From NCBI GenBank assembly GCA_019119265.1, contig DWXI01000111.1:1-35483 (forward strand): a stretch of 35,483 nt of DNA, in the 5' to 3' direction. Source of the DNA: Candidatus Mediterraneibacter intestinigallinarum. Lineage in GTDB: Bacteria; Bacillota; Clostridia; Lachnospirales; Lachnospiraceae. Below the pieces are notes generated by a model. It was not told the DNA's origin, searched no databases, and saw only the letters and a program-made list of their open reading frames with translations. The position numbers were made by a program, and so were the translations under genes. Of the stretch, positions 1 to 7,008 are shown in pieces; within the stretch, counting starts at the first letter, position 1; each line of letters starts with the position of its first letter.

Positions 1-22
1 CCGTTTTCTGTAAAAATCTTAT

Positions 23-150
23 TGCAACTCCAAAATCATAATGTTATCTTTAAAGGCATCCAAAGCACATCTTGGCATTGGATGCCTTTTGGCACTTCCG
101 GTGATTACCATTCAAGGGGCAGTATCGCCCGAAAATCCAAGGGATCAGAA
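23..150. repeat. Left copy of direct repeat flanking rpn
   Basis: This segment matches 1175-1286 downstream of the rpn gene. The match is ungapped from about 23 to 90 (offset 1152) and resumes after a 13-base length difference around the GGGCAG-ATCGCC block (117-130 against 1256-1269). It contains a perfect 10-base inverted repeat, AAAGGCATCC at 52-61 with GGATGCCTTT at 80-89. The likely reading is that it is the 3' flank of a preceding rpn unit outside the window, or an end of a mobile unit. Confidence 0.75.
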
Positions 151-161
151 AATGAGACAGA

Positions 162-185
162 TTCCACTTTTTTCTTTTTGTGGAA
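162..185. repeat. Small inverted repeat with T-rich loop upstream of rpn
   Basis: TTCCAC (162-167) and GTGGAA (180-185) flank a 12-base pyrimidine-rich loop just upstream of the rpn ribosome binding site. Its role is unknown. It could be a weak terminator of upstream transcription or simply a chance hairpin. Confidence 0.35.
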
Positions 186-211
186 CGTGATAAGATGAAG
201 GAGGAAAGCGA

Positions 212-1159
212 ATGCTCGCAGACGAAGACAAAAGAGACAATTACCGAAACAGAGACAACGAAAACGCAGAGAACAATGACAACTTTATCATGCTTCCCAC
301 CGTGGATTTTTGTTTTAAAGAACTGATGAAGAACCCGAAAGTAAGGAAAGGGTTCGTGGCGGCAATCCTTGGAAAGTCTCCGGAGACAGTCCGCCGGACC
401 ACAGTGATCGATACGGAGCTCCGGAAAGAATCAGAGGATGACAAGCTGGGAATACTGGACGTACTGGTGGAACTGGAAGACGGAGGCAGGATGAACATGG
501 AGATGCAGGTTCCATACTTTGAGTACTGGGCGAATCGGGTACTGTTTTATGTGAGCAAGATTTACACCGGTCAGATCAAAAAAGGTGACGATTACGAGAA
601 ACTGCAGAAGTGCATCCATGTCAGTATCCTTGATTTCATCCATTTCCCGCAGGATCAGAGGTGCTACCGGAAGATCACGTTCTGTGACGTGGAGACAGGA
701 GAACAGTATACAGACCTGATGGAACTGCATGTCCTGGAGCTTAAGAAACTGCCGCCGGAGGATCAGAACGAAGAAGGAGTCATCCGCTGGATGCGTTTTC
801 TCGGAGGGAAGAGCCGGAAGGAGTTTGAGGACATGGCAGAGAAGGATGAATATATCAGAGAGGCATACGAAGATTTGAAAAAACTGAGCCTGGACGAGCA
901 GAAACGGCTGGAGTACGAAGTAAGGCAGAAAGCGATCCGGGATCATAACTCGCAGATGAAGAGTGCGGAGAGGCGAGGAGAGAAGCGCGGAATAGAGATT
1001 GGAGAGAGGCGAGGAGAGAAACGCGGAATAGAAATCGGAACCCAGAGTACCTTAAAGCGTCTTGTCAGGGCCAATGCGGAGTCTGGAAAATCTCTGGAAG
1101 AGATTGCAGAGTTCCTGGAACTTGATCTGTCTGAAGTACAAAAAATGTCAGGAGAATAA
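212..1159 (+). CDS. Rpn family recombination-promoting nuclease / PD-(D/E)XK nuclease family transposase-like protein
   Basis: This 315-residue protein has the PD-(D/E)XK nuclease fold of the Rpn/YhgA-like group. The N-terminal block (about 26-60) has the family's 'DFCFKELMKN' type opening. The probable catalytic residues are D83 in 'GILDV' followed by E97-M-Q99 (the ExQ motif). The nuclease domain runs to about residue 225, followed by a charged linker with two identical 12-residue units (residues 253-276) and a helical C-terminal tail. The ATG at 212 has a good ribosome binding site (GGAGGAAAG) about 6 bases upstream. Rpn proteins are Mg-dependent DNases that stimulate recombination, and some have been reported to act in phage defence. 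Direct repeats flank the gene. An in-frame ATG at 956 could start a 67-residue C-terminal product, but its ribosome binding site is weak. Confidence 0.88.
   Translation: MLADEDKRDNYRNRDNENAENNDNFIMLPTVDFCFKELMKNPKVRKGFVAAILGKSPETVRRTTVIDTELRKESEDDKLGILDVLVELEDGGRMNMEMQVPYFEYWANRVLFYVSKIYTGQIKKGDDYEKLQKCIHVSILDFIHFPQDQRCYRKITFCDVETGEQYTDLMELHVLELKKLPPEDQNEEGVIRWMRFLGGKSRKEFEDMAEKDEYIREAYEDLKKLSLDEQKRLEYEVRQKAIRDHNSQMKSAERRGEKRGIEIGERRGEKRGIEIGTQSTLKRLVRANAESGKSLEEIAEFLELDLSEVQKMSGE
968..1039 (+). repeat. Tandem 36-base repeat inside rpn
   Basis: Two adjacent 36-base units (968-1003 and 1004-1039) both encode ERRGEKRGIEIG. They differ at three positions, all synonymous third-base changes (AAG/AAA, GAG/GAA, ATT/ATC). 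This is a perfect amino-acid duplication in the linker between the nuclease domain and the C-terminal tail, a site expected to expand and contract. Confidence 0.95.
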
Positions 1160-1174
1160 TATTTCACAGTCTGC

Positions 1175-1286
1175 TGCAAATCTGAAATTGCAATGTTATC
1201 TTTAAAGGCATCCAAAGTATCTCTTGGCAGCGGATACCTTTTAAGGTTATTCGCAGGGCAGGATCGCCGGGAAATTTATCAGAGAA
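1175..1286. repeat. Right copy of direct repeat flanking rpn
   Basis: This is the counterpart of 23-150, beginning just after the rpn stop. It shares the TGCAA, AAAT, ATGTTATCTTTAAAGGCATC and GGGCAG-ATCGCC blocks. The hairpin is kept with one mismatch (AAAGGCATCC against GGATACCTTT). The gene plus one repeat gives a unit of about 1.15 kb. Confidence 0.75.
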
Positions 1287-1333
1287 ATAAGCAACATGAT
1301 GAGAATTGTTACATGTTTCTTAAGAAAATAGCA

Positions 1334-1361
1334 TTGAGAATATTGCCGATAAACGTATAAT
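1334..1361 (+). promoter_or_regulatory. Putative promoter for HD-GYP gene
   Basis: TTGAGA (1334-1339) and TATAAT (1356-1361) are separated by 16 bases, about 100 bases upstream of the HD-GYP start. Confidence 0.5.
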
Positions 1362-1463
1362 AATCATTATCTGGAAACGGGTACATGCCGGATGCGGACT
1401 GTGCCTGCAGAGAATCAGCGGGGAAAAGCGGCGGGCGCGCCCTGCAGCGGAGGATGATTATTT

Positions 1464-1988
1464 ATGGAGAGTATCAGCAGACTGACTCCGTACATATCGG
1501 AGCATGGCCGGAGAACGGCATATCTGACAGCCGGACTGGCGACGGAAATGAGATTGGATCACGAGACAGTTATGCTGGTTGTTCTGGCGGCATTGTTGCA
1601 TGATATCGGGAAGAGTTCTGTTCCCGAAGATATTCTGAATAAACCAGGGGCGTTAAGCTGTGCTGAGATGGAGATTGTGAAGAAACACGTTGTGGACGGA
1701 TATCATATGCTGCAGGAGGATATCCCGGAAGATGTGGCTGAAATGGTATTGTATCATCATGAGAATATGGACGGTTCAGGATATCTGGGCCTGAAGGGCA
1801 GCGGAATTCCAATGGGAGCCAGAATTATCAGGGTATGTGATGTCTATGATGCTCTCGTCTCTCAGCGGCCGTATAAGACTCCATGGAGCAGAAAAAAGAC
1901 GATTTCATATATGCGTGAGAATGCAGGTAAGCTTTTTGACGAAACATGCGTGGATTCATTCTGCAATGTAGTTGAAAGAATATCCTGA
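1464..1988 (+). CDS. Stand-alone HD-GYP domain phosphohydrolase-like protein
   Basis: This 174-residue protein consists almost entirely of an HD-GYP domain. The HD pair is H46-D47 in 'HDIGK'. The second metal/GYP segment is H98-H99-E..D103-G-S-G-Y-L, followed by the 'ARIIRVCDVYDAL' block typical of the family. HD-GYP proteins usually hydrolyse cyclic di-GMP or related cyclic dinucleotides. Here the GYP signature reads GYL, so activity is not certain. No receiver, PAS or membrane segment is attached, so any partner would act in trans. The ATG at 1464 follows GGAGGA at 1449-1454 with about 9 bases between. The gene has its own likely promoter and is not obviously operonic with the transporter genes downstream. 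Confidence 0.85.
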   Translation: MESISRLTPYISEHGRRTAYLTAGLATEMRLDHETVMLVVLAALLHDIGKSSVPEDILNKPGALSCAEMEIVKKHVVDGYHMLQEDIPEDVAEMVLYHHENMDGSGYLGLKGSGIPMGARIIRVCDVYDALVSQRPYKTPWSRKKTISYMRENAGKLFDETCVDSFCNVVERIS

Positions 1989-2141
1989 ATTTTTTGGATA
2001 AAATATTTAAGAAAAATAGTATAAAATTGAATTATCTGTGAAATGTGACATGTTTCTGAGATTTTTACTATGTCCTCTTTTTCGGAGTTTTCTTATAATA
2101 ACATCAACAAGAAAACACATAGAAAAGGAGGACATTTTATT

Positions 2142-3491
2142 ATGAAAAGGAAAAGGCTGATCGCTCTTTTACTGACAGCGGCAATGACAGGAAGTCTGCT
2201 TGCAGGATGCGGAAGCTCAGGAGGAGACAGCGGATCCGGAAGCGGATCGGGAGATTCAGAGGCAACCGGAAAGGTTTACTATCTGAACTTTAAACCGGAG
2301 CAGGCAGACCAGTGGGTTGAACTGGCACAGCAGTATACGGATGAAACGGGCGTACAGGTAGATGTGCAGACTGCTGCATCAGGTACATATGAGTCACAGC
2401 TTAAGTCAGAGATGGCGAAGGACGAGGCTCCGACCCTGTTCCAGGTTAACGGACCTGTCGGACTGGCTACATGGAAAGACTACTGCTACGATCTGTCAGA
2501 CAGCGCGGTATACGGCGACGTATCCAGCGACGATTATGTACTGAAAGACGGAGATCAGGTACTTGGTATTGCATATGTTATTGAGACATACGGTATCATT
2601 TACAACAAGGCAATCCTGAACGACTACTTTGCAGCTGACTGGTCCACGGTTAAATCAATTGACGACCTGAACAATTTCGAGGCGCTGAAGACAGTTGCGG
2701 AAGAAATCCAGGCACATAAGGATGACCTCGGAGTACAGGGCGCATTTACATCAGCAGGTATGGATTCTTCCTCTGACTGGAGGTTCAAGACGCACCTTGC
2801 AAACCTGCCGATCTACTATGAGTACCAGGCTGACGGCATCACATCAACAGATGCTATCAAAGGAACTTACCTTGACAACTACAAACAGATCTGGGATCTG
2901 TATCTGAACAATGCAACATGCGATCCGTCTATGATTTCTTCCAAGACTGCAGAGGACGCCAATGCAGAATTCGGTCTTGGAGAGGCAGTATTCTATCAGA
3001 ACGGTACATGGGCATACAACGATGTGAAAGACAATGAAGTGGCTGATGAAGATATGGGAATGCTTCCGATTTACATCGGCGTTGAGGGCGAAGAGAACCA
3101 GGGTCTGTGTACAGGTTCCGAGAACTACTGGTGTGTAAACAAGAACGCATCTGAAGAAGATATCCAGGCAACACTTGACTTCATGCAGTGGGTAGTAGAG
3201 AGCGACGCAGGACGCGACATGCTTGCAAATCAGATGGGATTCGTTACACCGTTTACAACATTCTCAGATTATCTGCCGTCCAACCCGCTTGTACAGGCTA
3301 ACGAGGAGTACAACGAGGCCGGAAAGATTCCGGTAAGCTGGAACTTTACGACAATGCCGTCTGAGAACTGGAAGAACAACGTAGGAAGCGCGCTTCTTGA
3401 GTATGCGCAGGGAACAGGCGACTGGGATGGAGTTGTGACAGCATTCGTTGACGGCTGGGCAACAGAGTATGCCGCAGCAAACGGTGAATAA
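2142..3491 (+). CDS. Extracellular solute-binding lipoprotein of a sugar ABC importer
   Basis: This is a 449-residue binding protein of the MalE/UgpB-like group (solute-binding family 1). It has a lysine-rich start, a hydrophobic stretch and a lipobox ending 'LLAGC' with Cys23 as the lipidation site, then a Gly/Ser-rich tether. The rest is an alpha/beta binding fold rich in aromatic residues. The start is set at 2142 because AAAGGAGG (2124-2131) lies 10 bases upstream and the signal peptide begins there; a longer in-frame reading from 2070 would put 24 unneeded residues in front of it. A TATAAT at 2094-2099 may be the -10 element, but no good -35 is visible. Two permease genes follow; no ATPase gene is present. 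The substrate cannot be read from the sequence, though a carbohydrate is likely. Confidence 0.92.
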   Translation: MKRKRLIALLLTAAMTGSLLAGCGSSGGDSGSGSGSGDSEATGKVYYLNFKPEQADQWVELAQQYTDETGVQVDVQTAASGTYESQLKSEMAKDEAPTLFQVNGPVGLATWKDYCYDLSDSAVYGDVSSDDYVLKDGDQVLGIAYVIETYGIIYNKAILNDYFAADWSTVKSIDDLNNFEALKTVAEEIQAHKDDLGVQGAFTSAGMDSSSDWRFKTHLANLPIYYEYQADGITSTDAIKGTYLDNYKQIWDLYLNNATCDPSMISSKTAEDANAEFGLGEAVFYQNGTWAYNDVKDNEVADEDMGMLPIYIGVEGEENQGLCTGSENYWCVNKNASEEDIQATLDFMQWVVESDAGRDMLANQMGFVTPFTTFSDYLPSNPLVQANEEYNEAGKIPVSWNFTTMPSENWKNNVGSALLEYAQGTGDWDGVVTAFVDGWATEYAAANGE

Positions 3492-3544
3492 AACAGCGTA
3501 GTACATATCTGCCAAGATTATAAATATACAGCTATAAACAGAAG

Positions 3545-3568
3545 GGGCTCCGCATTGCGTCGGAGCCC
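3545..3568 (+). terminator. Intercistronic hairpin between binding protein and permease genes
   Basis: GGGCTCCG (3545-3552) pairs with CGGAGCCC (3561-3568) around an 8-base loop. No real T-run follows, so it is more likely an mRNA-stabilising or partial attenuation hairpin. Such hairpins often keep binding protein levels above permease levels in one operon. Confidence 0.7.
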
Positions 3569-3589
3569 TTATCAGGAAGGAGAAGGGAA

Positions 3590-4432
3590 ATGCAGAAAGC
3601 AATCAAAAAATATTTTCCAATATTTGTACTTCCCACGATGATCGCATTTACGATCGGATTCCTTGCTCCGTTTCTTCTCGGCATCTGGCTGTCGTTCTGT
3701 AAATTTACGACGGTAACTGACGCAGAGTTTATAGGACTTGGAAACTATCTGAAGATACTGGGAGACAAGGAATTCATCCATGCCATGTGGTACACGGCGC
3801 TGTTTACGATCGTGACCGTACTTATCATAAACATTCTGGCATTTGCTGTGGCGCTGCTCCTTACAAAGGGAATCAAGGGAACGAATGTATTCCGTACGAT
3901 ATTCTTTATGCCGAACCTGATCGGAGGTATCGTGCTGGGATATGTATGGCAGCTTCTGCTAAACGGTATTCTTGCTAATTTCGGGCGCACATTGACTTAT
4001 TCGGAGGTATACGGATTCTGGGGTCTGGTGATCCTGATGTGCTGGCAGCAGGTGGGATATATGATGATCATCTATATCGCCGGTATCCAGAATGTGCCGG
4101 GAGATCTGATCGAAGCTGCGAAGATTGACGGGGCGAATTCAAGACAGATCTTAAGACATGTAACGATTCCTATGGTTATGCCGTCTATCACGATCTGTAC
4201 ATTCCTGACGCTGACCAATTCATTCAAACTGTTTGACCAGAACCTGGCGCTGACAAACGGCGCGCCGTCCAAGATGTCCGAGCTGCTTGCTCTTAACATT
4301 TACAACACGTTCTACGGAAGAGCGGGATGGGAAGGCGTCGGCCAGGCGAAGGCGGTTATCTTCTTTATCATCGTAGGCATCATAGCTCTTGTACAGAATA
4401 AACTGACCAGATCAAAGGAGGTGCAGCAGTAA
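3590..4432 (+). CDS. Sugar ABC transporter permease, MalF/UgpA type
   Basis: This 280-residue protein has about six membrane segments, beginning with a hydrophobic helix at roughly residues 10-35. The cytoplasmic EAA loop is clear ('EAAKIDGANSRQ...P', about residues 172-195); this is the contact site for the transporter ATPase. It has the binding-protein-dependent (BPD) transport permease fold. The ATG at 3590 follows AAGGAGAAGG. The gene lies 98 bases after the binding protein gene, past a hairpin, and its stop overlaps the next start as TAATG. Because the operon has no ATPase, it probably relies on a shared MsmX/UgpC-type ATPase encoded elsewhere; that is inference. Confidence 0.93.
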   Translation: MQKAIKKYFPIFVLPTMIAFTIGFLAPFLLGIWLSFCKFTTVTDAEFIGLGNYLKILGDKEFIHAMWYTALFTIVTVLIINILAFAVALLLTKGIKGTNVFRTIFFMPNLIGGIVLGYVWQLLLNGILANFGRTLTYSEVYGFWGLVILMCWQQVGYMMIIYIAGIQNVPGDLIEAAKIDGANSRQILRHVTIPMVMPSITICTFLTLTNSFKLFDQNLALTNGAPSKMSELLALNIYNTFYGRAGWEGVGQAKAVIFFIIVGIIALVQNKLTRSKEVQQ

Positions 4433-5271
4433 TGGGTGTAAGAAAAGCAAAACACGGGCTGCCGCTGACCATATTTTTTACGATTGTGAGTATCCTGTAT
4501 GTATATCCGATCGTACTGGTCATCATCAATTCATTTAAAAAGAAGGCTTATATCAGTCGAGTACCTTTTGAGATCCCGACGGACAATATGTTCGTAGGAC
4601 TTGAGAACTACATTCGGGGAATCGAGCAGACAGATCTGATCTCGGCATTTGGCTGGAGTATATTTATCACGGTGTTCTCTGTGGCCGCCATCATCCTGTT
4701 CTGTTCCATGACGGCATGGTACATCAGCCGGGTGAATACTAAAGTGACTAAAGTAATCTACCTGCTCTGTCTGTTTGCCATGGTCGTGCCGTTCCAGATG
4801 GAGATGTATACACTTTCCAAAATCGCGAATATGCTGAAGATGGGTAATCCGTGGGGAATCATTGTGATCTACCTCGGATTCGGCGCAGGGCTTTCGATCT
4901 TTATGTTTACCGGTTTTATGAAGTCGATCCCTCTTGAGATTGAAGAGGCGGCTATGATCGACGGATGTACTCCGCTTCAGACATTTTTCCGGGTGGTAAT
5001 GCCTATTTCCAAACCGACCTGCGTGACGGTGATCATCCTGCAGGCAATGTGGATATGGAACGACTATCTTCTGCCGTCCCTTGTGCTGGATCAGAGAAAA
5101 TACAAGACGATACCAATGGCTGTACAGTACTTAAAGGGAGGTTATGGCTCGGTTGATATGGGGGCCATGATGGGAACTCTTGTGATCGCTATCGTACCGA
5201 TCATCATCTTCTATCTGTTCTGTCAGAAATATATCATTGAAGGTGTTGTGGCCGGAGCGGTAAAAGGCTAG
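4432..5271 (+). CDS. Sugar ABC transporter permease, MalG/UgpE type
   Basis: This is a 279-residue inner membrane permease, the partner of the preceding gene. It has about six hydrophobic helices, and the EAA loop 'EEAAMIDGCTPLQ' lies around residues 166-180. Its C-terminal end 'IIEGVVAGAVKG' is typical of MalG-like permeases. The start overlaps the previous stop by one base, which indicates translational coupling, and an AAGGAGG site lies just upstream within the preceding gene. A strong hairpin at 5299-5341 closes the operon. Confidence 0.94.
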   Translation: MGVRKAKHGLPLTIFFTIVSILYVYPIVLVIINSFKKKAYISRVPFEIPTDNMFVGLENYIRGIEQTDLISAFGWSIFITVFSVAAIILFCSMTAWYISRVNTKVTKVIYLLCLFAMVVPFQMEMYTLSKIANMLKMGNPWGIIVIYLGFGAGLSIFMFTGFMKSIPLEIEEAAMIDGCTPLQTFFRVVMPISKPTCVTVIILQAMWIWNDYLLPSLVLDQRKYKTIPMAVQYLKGGYGSVDMGAMMGTLVIAIVPIIIFYLFCQKYIIEGVVAGAVKG

Positions 5272-5298
5272 GAAACAAATCTTATCAGAAAAGGAACT

Positions 5299-5341
5299 AA
5301 AAGCCCGGGAATATGCAGGAAGCATGAATTCCCGGGCTTTT
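5299..5341 (+). terminator. Terminator hairpin after sugar ABC operon
   Basis: A 14-base perfect inverted repeat (5299-5312 with 5328-5341) has a GCCCGGG core and a 15-base loop. The stem ends in A and T runs, so it could work on both strands, although only four Ts follow on the + strand. Confidence 0.8.
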
Positions 5342-5394
5342 GCGCGAGTGCGCCCCGCATTGTATTCCACAGTCTGTCGGAAACGGCATTTTGG

Positions 5395-5423
5395 TTGAGA
5401 ATGAAAACTCACTGTGATATACT
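5395..5423 (+). promoter_or_regulatory. Putative promoter of the YesN/YesM-like operon
   Basis: TTGAGA (5395-5400), a 17-base spacer, then TATACT (5418-5423), 28 bases before the response regulator start. It lies after the transporter terminator, so the sensor genes appear to have their own transcription. Confidence 0.7.
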
Positions 5424-5451
5424 AAAGTGGTATATGGGAGGGTAGTTACAA

Positions 5452-7008
5452 ATGTTTACGGTTCTGATAGTTGATGATGAAAAACTCGAGAGAAACGGTG
5501 TGAAATTTCTTCTGAAACGAGAGAAGGAAGAGTTTCACGTCATAGAGGCGGTGAATGGAAAAGACGCTGTGGGCATCCTTGCATCGAATCGTGTGGATAT
5601 CCTTTTGTCTGACGTGAAGATGCCTTATATGAACGGGTTGGAACTGGCCGGTCATGTGAAAGAAAATTATCCGGATATTGAAATCGTTATTTTCAGCGGC
5701 TACAATGATTTTTCCTATGCCCGGGAGGCGCTCAGATACGGCGTGGTGGATTATGTCCTAAAGCCGGTAGATCCGGCGGAGTTTCATAAGACAATGGAGC
5801 GGGTGATCGGGCATATCAAAGCATACAGAGCGGAGAAAGAGAAGCAGGATCGCCAGGAAGATTATCTGAAGAAGTATTTTCTTCAGGAATGGCTCTATAC
5901 AGAGAACAAGAAGAGTGAGGAGAATCTGGACATTCTTACAGAGAATCCGCAGGATATCCTGAATCGCAGTACAAGATTGATCCTTGCAGGAGCCTCCAAT
6001 GCTTTTTTCGAAACGGAAGAAGAGCATTTTATAGGAAACCTCAGAGATCGGCTGCAGAGAGAGCTGTATTATATCAATTTGAACTCAAATGAGTCGTTGT
6101 TTTTATTTACGGAAAAGTATGCGGATTACGGGGAACTTGCGGAAAGACTGTATCAGTTTTTCCTCCGGCAGTATGACAGCGAGTGTTATTTTGCAGTCAG
6201 CCGTCCTCTGAACGGATGGAGAAGTTTCCCCTCGGAATTCAGGCAATTGGAAAGCCTTCTGGGCAGGCAGTTTTATCAGCCTGACCGCCACGTGATGCTG
6301 AATGGAAAGGCGGCGGATCAGGCGGGCAAGGTGACAGAGCCTGATTCGGAACTGACAGAACAGATTTCCAAGGATATTAAATACAAAGACGTGGCGCATC
6401 TGAAAGAGGATTTCGGGAAACTGGAGCAGAAGTACCGCCAGGAAAAGTCGTTCTCCGAGATGTATGTTAAATTCGTATTTTCCGGGATCGTAAAAGAAAT
6501 ATATGAGCAGTTCCCGGAGATGGGAGAAAAGGAGCTGGCGAAAAAGGTAGAGAAGATGTACCGATGCAGGAAGATTGTAGAACTGTTGGATATTGTGGAG
6601 GAGGCAATCGAAGAGTTCGAGTCATACCTGAAGAATCAGAAGGGAGGCGCTCGAAAAGAGATTGTACAGGTGAGAAATTATATCCTGCACCATTACAGCG
6701 AAAAGAACTTAAGCCCGGAACATCTGGCAGCCATGGTATATCTGTCTCCGGGATATCTCAGCACAGTGTTTAAAGAGGAAACCGGGGTTACAATGAACCG
6801 GTATGTCAGAGAAGTTCGGATGAAGAAGGCAAGGGAACTTCTGGAGAATACCAATATGAAGATCTCAGGGATCAGCACGGAAGTAGGGTTCTCGAGCAGT
6901 ACATATTTTTGCCGGAGTTTCCGGGAATTTTTCGGCGTATCTCCGGAGTCGTGCAGGAAAGGACAAACTGTAGATGAAACAAATGGACAGATGGTTCAGG
7001 AATCTTAA
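5452..7008 (+). CDS. YesN-like response regulator with AraC-type DNA-binding domain
   Basis: This 518-residue cytoplasmic regulator has an N-terminal receiver domain (about 1-120) with acidic residues D9-D10, phosphoacceptor D54 in 'LLSDVKMP' and the conserved K near 105 ('LKPVDP'). A middle region of about 270 residues carries no motif I recognise, as is common in this family. The AraC/XylS double helix-turn-helix is at about 405-505, with the 'AGEVGF.SSSTYFCRSFREFFGVSP' style signature in its second half. Members usually activate carbohydrate uptake and utilisation operons after phosphorylation by a YesM-type kinase. The likely target is the adjacent ABC operon at 2142-5271. GGAGGG at 5438-5442 precedes the ATG. 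Confidence 0.93.
   Translation: MFTVLIVDDEKLERNGVKFLLKREKEEFHVIEAVNGKDAVGILASNRVDILLSDVKMPYMNGLELAGHVKENYPDIEIVIFSGYNDFSYAREALRYGVVDYVLKPVDPAEFHKTMERVIGHIKAYRAEKEKQDRQEDYLKKYFLQEWLYTENKKSEENLDILTENPQDILNRSTRLILAGASNAFFETEEEHFIGNLRDRLQRELYYINLNSNESLFLFTEKYADYGELAERLYQFFLRQYDSECYFAVSRPLNGWRSFPSEFRQLESLLGRQFYQPDRHVMLNGKAADQAGKVTEPDSELTEQISKDIKYKDVAHLKEDFGKLEQKYRQEKSFSEMYVKFVFSGIVKEIYEQFPEMGEKELAKKVEKMYRCRKIVELLDIVEEAIEEFESYLKNQKGGARKEIVQVRNYILHHYSEKNLSPEHLAAMVYLSPGYLSTVFKEETGVTMNRYVREVRMKKARELLENTNMKISGISTEVGFSSSTYFCRSFREFFGVSPESCRKGQTVDETNGQMVQES

Larger units (their letters stand above)
1160..1463. other. Gene-free stretch between rpn and the HD-GYP gene
   Basis: These 304 bases hold the right-hand rpn repeat (to about 1286), then AT-rich DNA with a probable promoter at 1334-1361. 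After that comes a GC-rich leader of about 100 bases containing two CTGCAG sites. I see no coding region or RNA gene here. A short reading frame starting at 1385 runs into the HD-GYP gene in another frame and is not convincing. Confidence 0.6.

Noticed and set aside
23-1286. CRISPR-like array at the window start
   Set aside because: There are only two imperfect repeat copies, separated by a whole gene, with no regular spacers and no cas genes.
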